Origin: Tetrapyrgos nigripes
Taxonomy: Eukaryota > Basidiomycota > Agaricomycetes > Agaricales > Campanellaceae
Length of the DNA: 64,000 nucleotides
Reading direction: 5' to 3'
NCBI GenBank assembly: GCA_013368315.1
Contig: JAACJM010000038.1
Coordinates: forward strand, 248,001-312,000
The notes under the pieces were generated by a model. It searched no databases and was not told the DNA's origin. It saw nothing but the letters and a program-made list of their open reading frames with translations. Numbering within the stretch: the first letter of the stretch is position 1; each line of letters begins with the position of its first letter. Below, piece after piece: positions 31,894 to 44,487 of the stretch. Position numbers and translations under genes: made by a program.

Positions 31894-32049
31894 ATAGAAC
31901 TGCTTATAAGAAAAGTAAAAAACCATGCCCTCTCTTTTGAAGTCTGTCTCTGGAAAAGGCTGGTCAGGATTTGTGAATTATGCAAGATGGTCTTTTGAAC
32001 TGAAATTGCCATGCTGTTTGAGACATTTATACTTTGTTTGTATGTACAA

Positions 32050-32800
32050 ATAAAAGCCTAATATGGCAGGTAGGCCAGAACAGGTTACATCTGTCCTGGG
32101 CTCTAGGTCAGTTGACCACTGTGATGCATACCATAATATGGTCCACTGTCTATGTATGATAGATAATTCTAGCTGCTACAGCTGTTTTATCAGCACCCAC
32201 TGCCATACACTAGGACTTGGTGACCTTGTTAATGCTGACTGGGTGTCAGTAATGTTTCTCCAGAACAAGCTCCATGATATCCAAGAAAGGCTCTGTGAGT
32301 GCCAGGAGAGATGGAAGTGCTGCTTGTTATTCAGTACAGAGTCTGATAGTACTGGATCAATGAGGATGACATCTATACCTCTTTTCATCATTTTCACTCT
32401 AGTCACTGATGTCCTTTGAAAGAAAGCAGAAGATCATCTCAATCTTTTCAGCAGCTGCTGGCCTGGAAAAGGTATAATTTGCTATTAGGAAAGGAAAAGG
32501 AAGGGGAGCACATGGTGCTACAAGATATGAAGTGAAAATGTGGGAAATATGAATGTGAGCTGTCTGGTTAGATTCTGGAATTGCACACTGGTGGCAAATG
32601 AAGTCCAAATAGCAGAGACCCACCCCTGATAGTACAATACAAGTGGAATATGGCCAGGCCTATCAAATGCAGAGCATATGATGTCAGTATAATATTATAT
32701 AATCTACATACTATATTAAGCATCATTGTGTCTGGTATTTCAATATAGGTCAGTGTAATTAATATTATATAATCTACATACCATATTGAGCAAGTGCACA
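32050..32800. other. Unassigned, weak coding-like frame
   Basis: The plus frame 32063-32419 includes DLVNADWVSVMFLQNKLHDIQERLCECQERW, which reads like coding sequence but matches no family I know. The 32680-32790 stretch has two copies of taatattatataatctacatac 75 bp apart. Confidence 0.3.
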
Positions 32801-32819
32801 CTTACTCAGATCATTGCTC

Positions 32820-33300
32820 AATACTGTGCTGCAGTCTGGGTCATGACCCCATTGGCCACTGACCCGCCCTGGACCAACCCTGATGACCCTGTACAGCCAC
32901 TGACCCTGGCCTGGCCCAGCCCTCAAGGGTCAGGTGAGGAGGCCAACCTGGGGTCAGCCCCCTTGGCAAAAGTCATAGTAAATTTTCTGATGTAATTCTA
33001 TTGAGTTAGGTGTGAGGTAAAAGAACAGTATTTGGCAGGTGCCGAGCTTTTACGCATGCTCTGCAGTCAGCCCAAATTTAACATCAAATGCTGCATATGT
33101 AAGTCATATATGTACATACATTGAAATTAAGTACTGCTGAAGTACCTATCTGTGCTTTTTCTAAGATGTCTGAAAAATAGGTCTGGACCTGATGGCCAGC
33201 AGGGTCAACACAGCCACTGGCCCTGGCCTGACCCAGCCCTCAAGGGCCAGGTCAAGGGCCAGAAAATTTGACGAGGGCCAGGCCTGACCCTCACTGTCCT
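32820..33300. repeat. Duplicated GGCCAGG/TGACC-rich repeat
   Basis: Two copies of a block with ctgaccctggcctggcccagccctcaagggtcagg (about 32895-32937) and ctggccctggcctgacccagccctcaagggccagg (about 33215-33253) lie 318 bp apart. They look like ends of a small non-autonomous element. No coding is seen. Confidence 0.6.
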
Positions 33301-33411
33301 GCACAGTAAGCAGGACATCTCAGCTAACTCAAAATCATTGGTTTCATAGGGTTTTTGAGGTAATTTGAGCCAAATATGAACAGATACAGATGATACCATC
33401 CCCACCCACCC

Positions 33412-33590
33412 ATTAACCTCTAACCCTAACCTCTAACTCTAACCTTCTGCTGCTAAAAATGGGGGGCTGTGCCCCCCAACCCCCCTAAAAGGGCAGTCTT
33501 TTTCCTAACCCTAACCTGACCCTAGCCTCTAATGGCTCAGCTGTGCCTTGCAGGGAAACCCTAACCCTAACAAAACCCTAAACAGCCCTA
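33412..33590 (-). repeat. Interstitial telomere-like CCCTAA clusters
   Basis: CCCTAA/CTCTAA words cluster at 33412-33446, 33502-33530 and 33554-33590 on the plus strand, i.e. TTAGGG on the minus strand. They point towards the TTAGGG run at 31857-31893. A ggggggctgtgccccccaac GC-rich palindrome (33460-33481) lies among them. Confidence 0.65.
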
Positions 33591-33755
33591 AAAATATGTT
33601 GTGGCCATATCCCACCAGTATTGTACTATTGGAGGTGGATACTTCCCAGTCATATTGCAATACTGAGACCTCATAGGGTGGAAAAGGAAAAGGATCAGAA
33701 AGGGATGGAAAGATATGGAATGGCATGGAGTTTCCAGTATCCCCCTCTCAGACAG

Positions 33756-33977
33756 TGATAAGTACTAGAACTACAGTGTCCATCAGTAAAGGTGAAAGAA
33801 ACAACTGGTCCCAACAATAAAGAAGTTGAGATGGGGGTTTATATATGTAAGGATCAGGGGAAACAAGGCTGTACTAGAGAAGCTGTAAACAAGGCTGTAT
33901 TGGAGAAAGGAAAAGTCCAAGAGTTATATGGTGTAAAGGTCTGAGGATACAGAAATAAGAAGAAATAAATCATAACA
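33756..33977 (-). repeat. Gypsy-2 3' LTR
   Basis: It matches 46020-46180 (tgataagtactagaactaca..., ggttcaggggaaacaaggctgta, ggtgtaaaggtctggggatacag). The inner edge ataaatcataaca is followed by gtatccccctcct, which on the minus strand is a polypurine tract AGGAGGGGGATAC running into TGTTATG. A similar ccagtatccccctctca lies just outside at 33735, possibly part of another LTR element. Confidence 0.75.
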
Positions 33978-34143
33978 GTATCCCCCTCCTATACTTCATT
34001 GTCCTCAATGAATCCTAAATCCTCTTGTGCTTTGCATTTTGAGGTTTGGACCTGGTTGCCATGAGTTGTGGCTCTCATCATACTATTTCCACTTGATGAG
34101 GTATTCCAGTCACTGCAGAAGGGTGTCCACTTCATACTCAGGC

Positions 34144-34437
34144 TCATCCTCCTATTTGAAGTATACTGGCTCTGGCCCTTCCAGTAAAGAGCCCATTCAC
34201 CAAATTACCTTTGTAGGGATAGAGCTTGTTGACATGGAATACTGGATACAGACAATTAAAGGATTCAGAAAGATCTAACCGATAGTCTAATTCTCCAACC
34301 TTTTCCATAATTTTGTATGGCTCAAGTTGCCTGTCTCCTAACTTGTCACTTGAGAGTTTCAAGTCAATGTCCTCCACACTCAGCCACACAATAGTCCCCA
34401 ACCTTGAACTAGTGTTTCTTCTGCTTCCCTCTTTCAT
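34144..34437 (-). pseudogene. Gypsy-2 integrase C-terminus
   Basis: This 97-codon frame reads VWLSVEDIDLKLSSDKLGDRQLEPYKI, then LDYRLDLSESFNCLYPVFHVNKLYPY, the GPY/F-like tail of gypsy integrases (usually 'VWLS..N..L.....KL..R..GPF.I...Y.L.LP....IHPVFHVS'). The catalytic core is missing upstream. No chromodomain follows. Confidence 0.75.
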
Positions 34438-34439
34438 AC

Positions 34440-35460
34440 CCTTTCTTCATATGGTGTTTAGCCAGGTGTAGCACTGATCCTGCATCTCTCCAAACCTGTC
34501 TTGGTACATCCAGAGTTTGGATTAGTGCTCATGAATGACACTGTAGTTTCTTCCTGGCAACATACTTTTTCATAAAAGAGAAGTGTGAGCTATGCAATCC
34601 TCATCATGACACTGCTCCACTATTGCTTTCTGCAGTTCTTCATCTGGAGGCACATAGACTCACCTCTTGTGGTATATCATTATCTTCCACTGGCTAGTCA
34701 TTGCAACCCACCCTTCTTCAACTGCTCTAACCTCTTCCCAGTGTCTGACAAATCTACTCCTCTAGGAGGGTTGACCAACATGGAGCTAGCAAGCCTTACA
34801 AAATGCTCTGGTCTTAGTACTGTGGCTGTCATGAATCTGACTCCTTCCCACTTTCAAAAAATCTCAAAACTCATCAAAGGACTTTTGGTAGCTCACTCCA
34901 TTCTTGCATAGGGGACACTAGCAATGGTGGAAGTCAAGAAGAGAGCCTTCATTAATGACACAACAGTCATTAGTCATTGCAGGAACAGCTAAATTGCCTT
35001 TGCTACCAACAGATCATTTATTCCTGCCACAGTCAAATGTATCTGCCACAATTGTCCAACTGTCAGATATCTCAATCCTTATTGGAAGGATCCACTGAAT
35101 GATCCCAATGACAGATCCTCAGAATCCTTTTTACTTATTCTACTATTTTTCTGTATATACAAGCCTATTTCAATTAAGTTTATTCCAGCTGCAGACCTAC
35201 TTTCGAGTTGAACAAAATCCATTCTTGACTTAGCACCACTTCACCAATTGACTATTCAATAGTCCAATTCAATTGCAATACTTCTGAATACTCACATTCT
35301 CTTCATTAACCATCTCTCAAATACTTCCCAAATTGATTTCTTAATTCAAAATCCCTATCTAATTACCCAAACGACTATCTATTAACTCAAAACCCTATCT
35401 ATTACCTCAAGACTTTACTTATTGACTCAAGACAATATCTATTCAACACAAGACACTATA
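34440..35460. other. Unidentified insert in Gypsy-2
   Basis: No integrase core is found here. A plus frame at 34585-34911 is open but unrecognised (contains LTPSHFQKISKLIKGL). From 35375 to 35470 an AT-rich minisatellite repeats tctatta.ctcaa.ac about five times. The stretch has probably replaced the integrase core by insertion or deletion. Confidence 0.4.
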
Positions 35461-35462
35461 CA

Positions 35463-36818
35463 TCAATTCAAGAGTGACCCGCTGTCTGCACAGTGGCCAC
35501 TATGACTATTACAACTCAATAAAATTTTATTTGTCAATAATCCAATTAAAGATGGGGTTCTAACAGTGGCTTGTAGATTGTCTTCTTGTTCCGTTACTTG
35601 GTGGGAGGAAAGGCAAGAGAGAGCCTTGCCTGGACAATGGACTAACCAGAAGTCAAAGTGTGATAGCCAGAGGGCCCACCTCACTTGTTGTCAACTGAGG
35701 TCCTGTACTTTTCACCAGAACTTCAGATTAGAGTGGTCTGTGATAATCTCAAAAGGCTGTGGTCAATAATAGCCAACATCTCCCAGTCATCAGCTGACTC
35801 CATAGACACTGGACAGAATGCTACTGGATGCCAGAGTCCATCTTCCAACATCTGCACTTTGACATGGGTGGGACAATCTGGTGCCCAGAGAGTTGAAGGC
35901 TTCCTGCTGATGGGTGCCCCAGTTGAATGAGATGTCTTTTTGTGTAAGGTTGTTCAGGGGTCGAGTGGTCTTGGCCCAGGAATGCCCAAATGTCTCTGCT
36001 GCCACCTTCACAGGGTCTATGTGGACTTGGCCCTCCTGAATAATCAATCCTAGATATTCTATCTCTTTCCATTCAAACTCACATTTCTCTGACCTCAGAT
36101 ACAAATCATTCTTCTTCAGCCTCACCAGCACTTCTCAAACCACTTCTTGATGCTCTTCTAAGGAGCCACTGAAGATTAGAATGTCATCTAGATAAACTGC
36201 TACCTTTTCTGCTGTGATCAAGTCTGAGAAGATGGAGTTCATGAGGCCCTGAAAGGTAGCTGGAGAATTCGTCGACCCAAAGAACATGACAGTAGGTTCA
36301 AAAAGCCCTTGCCTTCCACTCATCCCCCTGTTTAATTCACACATTGTTGTATCCGTGAAGTATTTGGCTTCTTGAAGGTGGCTGACTATGTCAGCGACAA
36401 GGAGAAGAGGGTAGCAGTTCTTAATGGTGTACTCATTTAGACATCAGTAATCCTGGATGGATCAGAGTTTCCCATCTTTCTTTTTCATGAAGAAGACTGG
36501 AGAGGATAGAGGGAATTTAGAGGGTCGAATGTAATCTTTACAGATGTTCTCTTCAAGGAATTGATTGAGTTCCTGCTGTTCATTGATAGCCATGGGATAG
36601 ATCTTGGTCCAGGTACCAAGGTTTGTGTGCAGGTGGGCATTCTGACTTGGCTTCAGAGAAAACCTGAATGTAGTCTCAGTATTGGGAGGGACTATTTCCT
36701 CAAATGACTGTTTCAGTTTTGTCCAGTTTGCAAGTAAGTGAACCCTGCAGCACACCAGACTTCCTCTCCAGTAGCAGCAAGGATCCCTGTTTTCCTTCAG
36801 GAACGTCTCATGGCCCAA
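35463..36818 (-). pseudogene. Gypsy-2 reverse transcriptase and RNase H
   Basis: Frames 36462-36818 (PLSSPVFFMKKKDGKL, N-terminal RT), 36135-36344 ([26 protein letters not shown] and [12 protein letters not shown], with the YLDD active site intact), 35790-36131 (KNDLYLRSEKCEFEWKEIEYLGLII) and 35463-35684 (RWALWLSHFDFWLVHCPGKAL, RNase H end) together give the gypsy pol order. Several frameshifts and stops break it. The segment between 36344 and 36462 has lost the block around the first catalytic Asp. Confidence 0.85.
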
Positions 36819-37021
36819 TTAGCACGAATGCAGTAGATTTGGGTTCCTCCTCCTCCTTTTCTGTGTTTAGATCAAGGGATTGGTCTGAGGGACAGACTTG
36901 GTTGATTCAGAATCTATGCCCTCAGGGTAGGCCCAAAGTTGGCAACAACAAACTGATCCTGATCAGGGACCTCTTCTACTGATGGGAGTGGTGTCATAGG
37001 GATTTGTAGTTAGCCACTCAT

Positions 37022-37204
37022 CTAGTCAATCTGCAGGTTCATCTTTTGTAACCAGGGGAGTCCCAGAATGACATCTTTTCTGCCTAAGTCTGTGACCAGA
37101 AAGTCTAGTGCTGTCATGGCTAACTGACAGAACTGATCTATATGCCTGGAATGTTGTAGACATCTAGGGGTTTGCAAAGGGGATAAGTTTAGATCCAGTG
37201 CCAT
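37022..37204 (-). pseudogene. Gypsy-2 retropepsin fragment
   Basis: The frame contains LDFLVTDLGRKDVILGLPWLQKMNLQID, the C-terminal half of gypsy protease ('F.VT.LG..D.ILG.PWL...NP.IDW'). The active-site DSGA block upstream is not seen. Confidence 0.75.
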
Positions 37205-37579
37205 TGTACAAATGCTTGTCTCAAGAACAGACCTGTAGCCATTACCACTGTTTCATTTTGTCTTTCTCAGAGTTTCACATGTATATGGAAGTGAGAAGAA
37301 AGAGATTCTATTTCAGGAATACTGGATATGGTACATGAGGAAATAGAATCATATGAGGAACAGGAAAACATGTAGGTAGTTAGGGTGCTTGTGCTGTGGC
37401 AGGAACAGGCACCTGTTTCAAAAACCCTGTTGGTTAGTGAGGGTTCGGCAATAGATTTTTGTAAGGCAGTGAGTACAGATGGAGATTCAGTGGAAGATGA
37501 GGCAGCAACAGTAGCAGTGGAGAAGGAAGCAGGGGCAGCAAGAGACAGATCATCAGGAAGAGGCTAAAGGAATCACTGG

Positions 37580-38342
37580 CAGTGGCTGCAACACCACCTC
37601 AGGGCCGGCCCATGTATTGGTCCTGACAGACAGAGAAATGATGACCTATCCTCTCACAATAGTCACACTTATCATGCCCATGGTTTCCATCCTGCTTCAA
37701 GTGATCTCTGGAGCCACAGCCATAGTAGTGCCCCTGCATTGCCTTCTAGTAATCTGCAAAAGTACGTTCATTACCCTGGAGACACTTGGTACAGGAGGCA
37801 TCAATGTCCATGGCATTAGGATCACAGGCAGAAGGCTTTCTGAGGATGCAGTTTAGAGTCTGCTCAATGTAAATTGTACAGCTAATCAACGGCTTCCTTT
37901 CCCATTCCTACATTTGCCAGGGACAGTAACAAATCTTTGTTGATATGTCTCCAGAACCTGTCTTGTAGGGTCTCATCTGTGAATCCAGCCTTTCCTGCCC
38001 ACATCTTAAGGATCTGAGCAAACTCCAAGACCATCTTAGTTCCCTGCTGTATGACTTCCAGCTTCTCTCAGGCTTGTTGCTGTTCATCTGCAACATGAGT
38101 GCCTAGGCAAAGTTCTCCCATTTCCCTTTCCAGGGGAAGTCCTGACTTTGATGATTTGGTGAGCATGTTCTGCAGCCCACTCTGTAGCAGTGCCTTCCAT
38201 CATGAGGAGGGCCTCCATGATGCATTTCTATGGGTCGAGTTTCCCATCAGCCTGTTTGAGGTGTTTCTGTTCTCCTGCCCATAGAATGAGAAACAAGTCC
38301 AGCTTGGCTAGTTCGCCTTTGAATGAAAGGAGCAGGGGGTTT
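37580..38342 (-). pseudogene. Gypsy-2 gag C-terminal part
   Basis: The minus strand reads as gypsy gag: FAQILKMWAGKAGFTDETLQDRFWR and LANVGMGKEAVDYLYNIEQTLN (about 37880-38020), then an HGHDKCDYCERIGHHFSVC block with one zinc knuckle CX2CX4HX4C at about 37625-37670. Stops and shifts are scattered. The frame is cut at 38343 by the Plavaka end; the gag N-terminal side lies beyond 45316. Confidence 0.75.
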
Positions 38343-38650
38343 TGTTGGAAATTTCATTTCAGCCTTACAATGAGGTAAGCCTTATGAGGTCATTATAAGG
38401 ATCTCACAACGATCAACCAGTCATTACAACTGCCAGTAATATGAATTGCCACTTAATAAGAAGCTGGCTTATCCAGTACACAATTCACAGAGGTGTACTC
38501 TTATAACTGTTCATCATTGATTCAGCTTGCGCAGTCGCTCTTCCTTCCCCTGTCACATACTTGTACTGCCTACCATTGTGTATGTCTCCTCTTCTTTATA
38601 TATGGTTCAACCTTACATTTATGACTACCCATACTATAATAAGTACTCTA

Positions 38651-41600
38651 ATGGATCCTCAAACTCGGTACACTACAGACAATAAACAACAGAAATACTG
38701 CGACTTTTGTGAAAAGTGGATTGGTTCACAAGGCTTTAGCCGGCATCAAAAAGCTTGTGAGGCCTGCAAACAAAACGAGTTACAGAACAACATAGTGGCT
38801 GTGAATCTTCAAGACGGTGTGCTTTTTTTTTGTTTTACCAAGTAATCTTCTACTAAAATTTGTGCAAATTAAATAGCTCACATTCGCAATGCTCTACCCA
38901 TTCCAAGTAGTACATTACTAGTACCTCATCAAGATGATCATTTTCTTTCATCTTCATTGTGTAGTAACACAGCTAACTCTTAAAAACGATCGTGTATTTC
39001 AGCCAGATCCTGGTCTAGAAAACTGGAATGAGGGTAAGCAAATTTTGCATTGGCAACTGATTTACTTTCTATATTTTACTAGACATCCATGAAGAGGACC
39101 AGTTCTTACCAGATGATCTCATGCCCCAGGATGAGTCAATTTCCAGGCAATCAGCAGACCCTGAAGTTGATGATATCAGAACAGAATTTCATCCTCAAAG
39201 CCAAAAACCCGTGATTATAGAACCATTTGAAAAATTTGGATTCATGCCATTGCCAGATTATGAAGTACCAACTGACTTTGAGCCTTGGAAACCCTTTAGG
39301 ACAAGACTGGATTATGAGGTTTCTGAATTTGCACTCAAAGCTGGACTCTACCAAGGGCTTACTAGTGATCTTATTGATTTACTCAACAAGACCGCTAAGC
39401 ACACTGACAAATTTACTATTCACACTGCTGTTGAGATGCAAAAACTGTGGAGCCTGGCTTCAGTCAAATATCCTGCAGTAAGTTTCCATTTTGCACTTTG
39501 TGAATATGTCTCTATAACTTATTATATATTTCTTCCAAAGTTTACAAAATCCCAGAGCACAAGGGAGAATTTGATGTTCATTATAGGCCTTTGTGGGACT
39601 GGGTGACAGAAATTGCAAGTAATTCTGAGCTATGCTCAGAAATTGAATGGGATGCCTGAAGATATTCAAAATTTGATGGTGATAAATGGGAGCCTTTTAT
39701 TAGAAGAGGCTTGGACCGCTGATGGTTGGTGGCGTATTCAGGTAAGTTCAGAGAATAGCCTCAATTAATATAATTTAATTTCAGTGATTATTTTAGTCTG
39801 AACTTCCAGCAGATGGAAAACCATTTTTCATCATTCTATGTGTGGATAAAAACAAGCTCTCGTCATTTGGTACTCAGAAAGGCTATCCTGTCATAGCCTG
39901 TTGTGCAAATTTACCATCTCACATACACAACAGTGTTGGGATCAGTGGTGGTCGTGTTGTGGGATGGCTTCCTATAGTTAGGCTGTGTGTTCATTTCTTG
40001 ATCTGTCATATTTTCTGAAGTAAGCTTCTAGGTCGAAGAAGATCCAGCCTTTGTCAATTTCAAGAATGCAGTATGGCATGCAGCATTTGAGAAAATTATT
40101 GAGTCAATCATTCCATATTCGGAACATGGTGGTGCTCTATTATGTGGTGACAGGATCCAAAGACAGCTCTTTCCTATATTTATCTTATCAGCTGACTATG
40201 AGGAACAGTGAGTATTTTAAACTTCATTTCTTGAATCAACTGGTATTAATATCTGTATTATAAGGTGTGTAATGGCACTCATCTGAGGCCTTGGAGGCCT
40301 CTGTCCCTGCCCAAAATGCCTAGTCAGAAAAGAAGACCAGTCAAACCTTTCAGCCAATATCCAGCTACAGACTCCAGAAGACATCAAAAAATTATTCCAG
40401 GAAATTAGGACATTTTTGAGACAGTCAGATAAAGAGAGTGTTTTCCTGTTGAAGTAAGTCACAGTTATAATATCAACTATCAATAAATAATACTGTTCAC
40501 AGAATGTTTTTTGGAAGCTGGCACATATGGATCCATACTTTGGTTGCTCCTTTGATGAGCTGCATTTTGACAGCAGTGGATTATGGGGTGATCATTTGTT
40601 TGAGCAATTCAAAGAACACTTGAAATCTGTAGGAAGGGCAGCTTCTGCCAAAGTTGATACTAGGTATTCAAAATTGATCTTTGATTCAAGAGTATTAAAT
40701 CAGATTTATTTTATTTAGGTTCAGTAAAATGCCAGGGTGGAGAGGACTCAATCACTTCAGGTCTGTCACCAATACATCATTCAATGATGGCTCCAAACAT
40801 TGTGTCTTATTTGACTTTACTTTTCAGAATCCACATGTTCTCTAGATATTTTTGTTTGCTGCCCATGATGTATTTGAGCAGAGTGATGCCACCTTCCAGC
40901 TGCTGAGATGCTTGCTATGTATGCAGGCTTAGCAGTCCAAACAGAAGGTAGAATATGGGAAGGAAGAGCTGCTGTATTGGTTTTCAACTCCATGATCTCA
41001 GTCAGTATAGTTTTCACTTTTGATCTGTATACTAGAATAACCCTTTCTTCAGAGATATATCTCACTTGCCAAAGATACAGAGTTTGGTGATAAGTCATGG
41101 AATTTTCCTAAAATGCATTACCATCAGCATGTCTTTGATGAAATTCAGCAAAAGGGGGTGCAGTCAGTGAAAAAATGCATGGGCCACTCCAAAAAATATA
41201 TCACCAGAGGACAAATTTCAAAGAAGTTGCAGATCAGGTCACATTTTCACTATTTTCTTTTGCAAGCAATACTCAAGTATGTAATCTTCAGATACTATGA
41301 ATTGAACACCAATTCATGGTTGCCACAGTTATCCGCACACAGTTGGATTTATTGGATGAACATAACAGTCAGAAGAAGTCAATGCTTCAGAAGAAGGACC
41401 TGGAAGCCACCATTTCCATATTGGCTCCAAAAAGAAACCCATTTCACTTCAAGAACTTGAAGCATTGAATCAAACAAATCCATTATTTTCAAGATTCCGA
41501 ATTGAATTGGGCATTTATATGACAGCCTTCCTATCAGCATATCACATCCAGTAAGATACAGTCCAAGTGATACTGTAAGTCATATCTTAATCATATTCCT

Positions 41601-42050
41601 AATGCATTAACAAAGGGCAACAACAATATAGATAACTCCATTTCAATTTTTGAAGGTCAACTAAGAATCCATGGAAACGTGGCGGGAAGCCACTGATTAC
41701 TTGCGATGTAATCCAGATTTCCACCACAATCAAAGATATGATTTTGTGCTATTTCAAAAGGCAGAAAACCAGCTCAACTTTGCACTACAATTATCAATGA
41801 GAAGTCCTATGCAATCACTTTTATTCAGCCATACAAAGTGGTCAACCAGCGACCTGCACAAGACAGGAGACTAGGACTCATTCATCTTCAAAAAGATCAA
41901 AGATCTGAATTTATCTCTGTAGCCTCAATTATACGTGGAATTTTGGCACCTGCAGTTAATGATGATGATCCTATATCCAGCAACTGTTTCATATTTGATC
42001 TTGTATGGATGAAGAGTATGTATCTAGAGTACACTGTAGTATCTTAGGAA
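38651..42050 (+). pseudogene. Plavaka-1 transposase (multi-exon, probably decayed)
   Basis: The ATG at 38651 is preceded by a TATA-like tttatatatgg (about 38596) and begins a C2H2-like finger, YCDFCEKWIGSQGFSRHQKAC, the usual Plavaka N-terminus. Later exons read EPWKPFRTRLDYEVSEFAL (39280-39340), HYRPLWDW (39578-39604), KPFFIILCVDKNKLSSFGTQKGYPV and VVGWLPI (39820-39975), SADYEEQ then CVMALIRGLGGLCPCPKCL (40190-40320), FDELHFDSSGLWGDHLFEQ (40550-40615), HQHVFDEIQQKGV (41115-41160) and, at the C-terminus, RCNPDFHHNQRYDFVLFQ and SEFISVASIIRGIL (41690-41960). Many short introns are likely, but some frame breaks look real. The role would be excision and insertion of the element. Confidence 0.75.
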
Positions 42051-42059
42051 TTTACCATT

Positions 42060-43150
42060 TTATGTATATACATTGATACACGCTAACAGTAATAATTAAA
42101 GACTGGCACAAGTCTGAGTCTTTGGTGGGTACTCACAGGTTGATCCACTCATTACCCACAAGTCCTTGGTGGGTCATGGGTCAAGGCACTGGAGGCCAAG
42201 GGTACTCATACAAGTACCCACATTATTTTCTTCACAAATGTGCAAAGAAAGCCAAAAGAACCAGCTTAAGGAAAAGCATTTCTTCAGCAAATGTGCAAAG
42301 AAAGCCAAAAGAACTAGCTTAAGGGAAAGCATGAGAATGTCACACATGTGGTATAATTACAATACTTAGTAGATTAAATTAGATTTTGATAAGATAGGAC
42401 CAAAAAAGCAGCTGAAAATGTGAACTGTGCAACATTGATCACAGCAGCTCCACAAAAAACTTTATTTTAGGTACTGTACCCAGGGGAGATCATAATTCTC
42501 CATGATATTTTCTATATATATGTACTGCCAAAGTCTGTTTGACACCAATTTTTGCTGGTGGTGCACAGTAGTTGTCACCATGAATCATCAGCAAGCTTTG
42601 ATTACATAATACCTGGCAGCTATCAGGCCTGACCTAGCACTGACCCAGTACTACGACTCGTACCCTGACTCGTAAACTGACTCAGATACCAACTTAGACG
42701 CTGACTTGGATGTGACTCAGACTGTGACACTGACTTGGATACCGACTCAGACGTTGACTCAGACGTTGACTCAGTCTCCTGAGTGTCCAGACACCCTGGA
42801 CATTTGGGACATCCATCTGAACACATTGGTATCTGAAGCTGACCCATTAGGAGACCTAGATATGAGACTACAAGACATGTGTTGAATTTCATACATATCG
42901 ATGGCATGAGAAAGATACCAGATTATTACCATAACAGACAGATTTACTGCTGTCTCATCATTACCAAGTGTCCTCTTGGTGTTGTCTTGCACAAAGATTC
43001 TGGAAGGGCTAATGTATGTACTCATTACAGAAATCAGCTTATTCCATGGAAAATGAAGCTTAAGAGGTAATAAAACATGGACCAAGACTCAAGGCGATTC
43101 TGACTCAACCATAAACCTCAACCATTAGTACTACTACTCCTCCTAATATC
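42060..43150. other. Spacer between Plavaka-1 genes, with repeats
   Basis: There is no gene. A 54-bp tandem duplication (tgtgcaaagaaagccaaaag at 42239 and 42293) is followed by a GACTCAG-type minisatellite at 42640-42785 (repeated ctgactcagaygt and ctgacttggat words). Palindromic cactggaggcc and tgggtact words occur near 42125-42220. Confidence 0.55.
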
Positions 43151-43155
43151 TCAAA

Positions 43156-44487
43156 ATGTCATCTACTCCTCAAACCAACGACAATGATCTCGAACCAATT
43201 AGACTCCCTGCTCAAACCGCAAATCCCACTATATTATACAACGTATGTTTTGGCATCTATGTCTTAGATTGCCTCATGGCTGACAATGCCATCGTTTCCA
43301 ATAATTTAAGGCACTGAAGAAATGCCAATTACAGATTCAAATGCTAAAGGATTGTAACACAGAGCCCCGAACTGCTAACACCACTCTCACCACCTCCCTT
43401 CAGATGTACAAAAATGGTCTGGGACAAAAGCCTAAGTCCAAGTCCAACATTGATGCTGAGCTAAGCATTTACGAGACCCGGATCACTGACATTGGGAAAA
43501 AATACTGTCTCATGGTTGAACCATGTATCAACAGTAATCTTTTTCAACAAGAACCTCCTTCGGACACCTCGGGCGCAATCTTGTTTGAACAATTTGAGAG
43601 TTACACCACCTATCAATCCAGAAATCTTCTCAAGCTCCATCATTACCTTTCCGCATATCCACCTTTATCAAAGCTTGCAAAAGATGTTCAGGCTTTTGGG
43701 CCACTGGTGCATAAAATCGCTCATATTCATACATAGACTTTGTTACTGATTGTCTAACTATTGTAGTTTGTCAAGCACGTTGGTAACAAAAGATCGCAGT
43801 CATTGACAACTCTTCGCCATGTCGCACCAATCATTTTTGCAGACATCGACCCAAATTTGCACATCTGGAGTGCCAGCGCTGCATCTGAACATGGAAATTC
43901 TGACCACTTCAAGGCCCTTCTCTTCGACCCAATCAGAAAGAAGAATCGTTTCTCTCCTATATTCTTCCCTGATTGCGACACAAGCAAAAGACCCTTTATG
44001 AATGAAATTCAGCCTGCTGTAAGTCTCAAGATCTGCATTGTGTTTTACCTAGTACTTACTGTTGATTATCATTCAGATGATTCATGTAGCACTCTTCGGA
44101 CCGTCTTCCATTAAAAATCCAAAATTCAAGTTTGAAGGCTGTGGGGAGTGAAGAATGTCAATGTGTCGCTGATTGCATGGTCTGGTATAATGGTGTGTGT
44201 AATAGATGCATTTCTTTCTCCAAAAACTTACCCATGAGTTTTGGCTACAGTTGAAATTCCTTCTATCCTCGGATCCTATATTTTTGGAGAAAGGATCAGC
44301 AACCCAGAACAACTACCGAGAGGATTTTTATCTGTTCAGGAAATTCATTGTCGAGAACGAGCTCGAGAGTGATGGTTTTGTAAAGGAATTATTCGCGTTT
44401 TACGACAAACGCATGTTTGCAGGACATTCATCTGTAGCAAGTAATGATGAGACTGAAGAGCTACTAGATGATGCAGCAATGAGATGA
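43156..44487 (+). pseudogene. Second gene of Plavaka-1 (DUF6698-like)
   Basis: A possible start is at 43156 with an intron at about 43243-43267 (gtatgt...cttag). Open pieces are 43341-43736 (SIYETRITDIGKKYCLMVEPCI; coding-like), 43800-44020 (LLFDPIRKKNRFSPIFFPDCDTSKRPF), 44077-44150 (IHVALFGPSSIKNPKF) and 44206-44487 (RKFIVENELESDGFVKELFAFYDKRMFAG). The order and words resemble the DUF6698 proteins of mushroom fungi that accompany Plavaka-like elements, from pattern memory only. A stop near 43306 and frame changes suggest decay. Its role is unknown; it may assist transposition. Confidence 0.5.
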
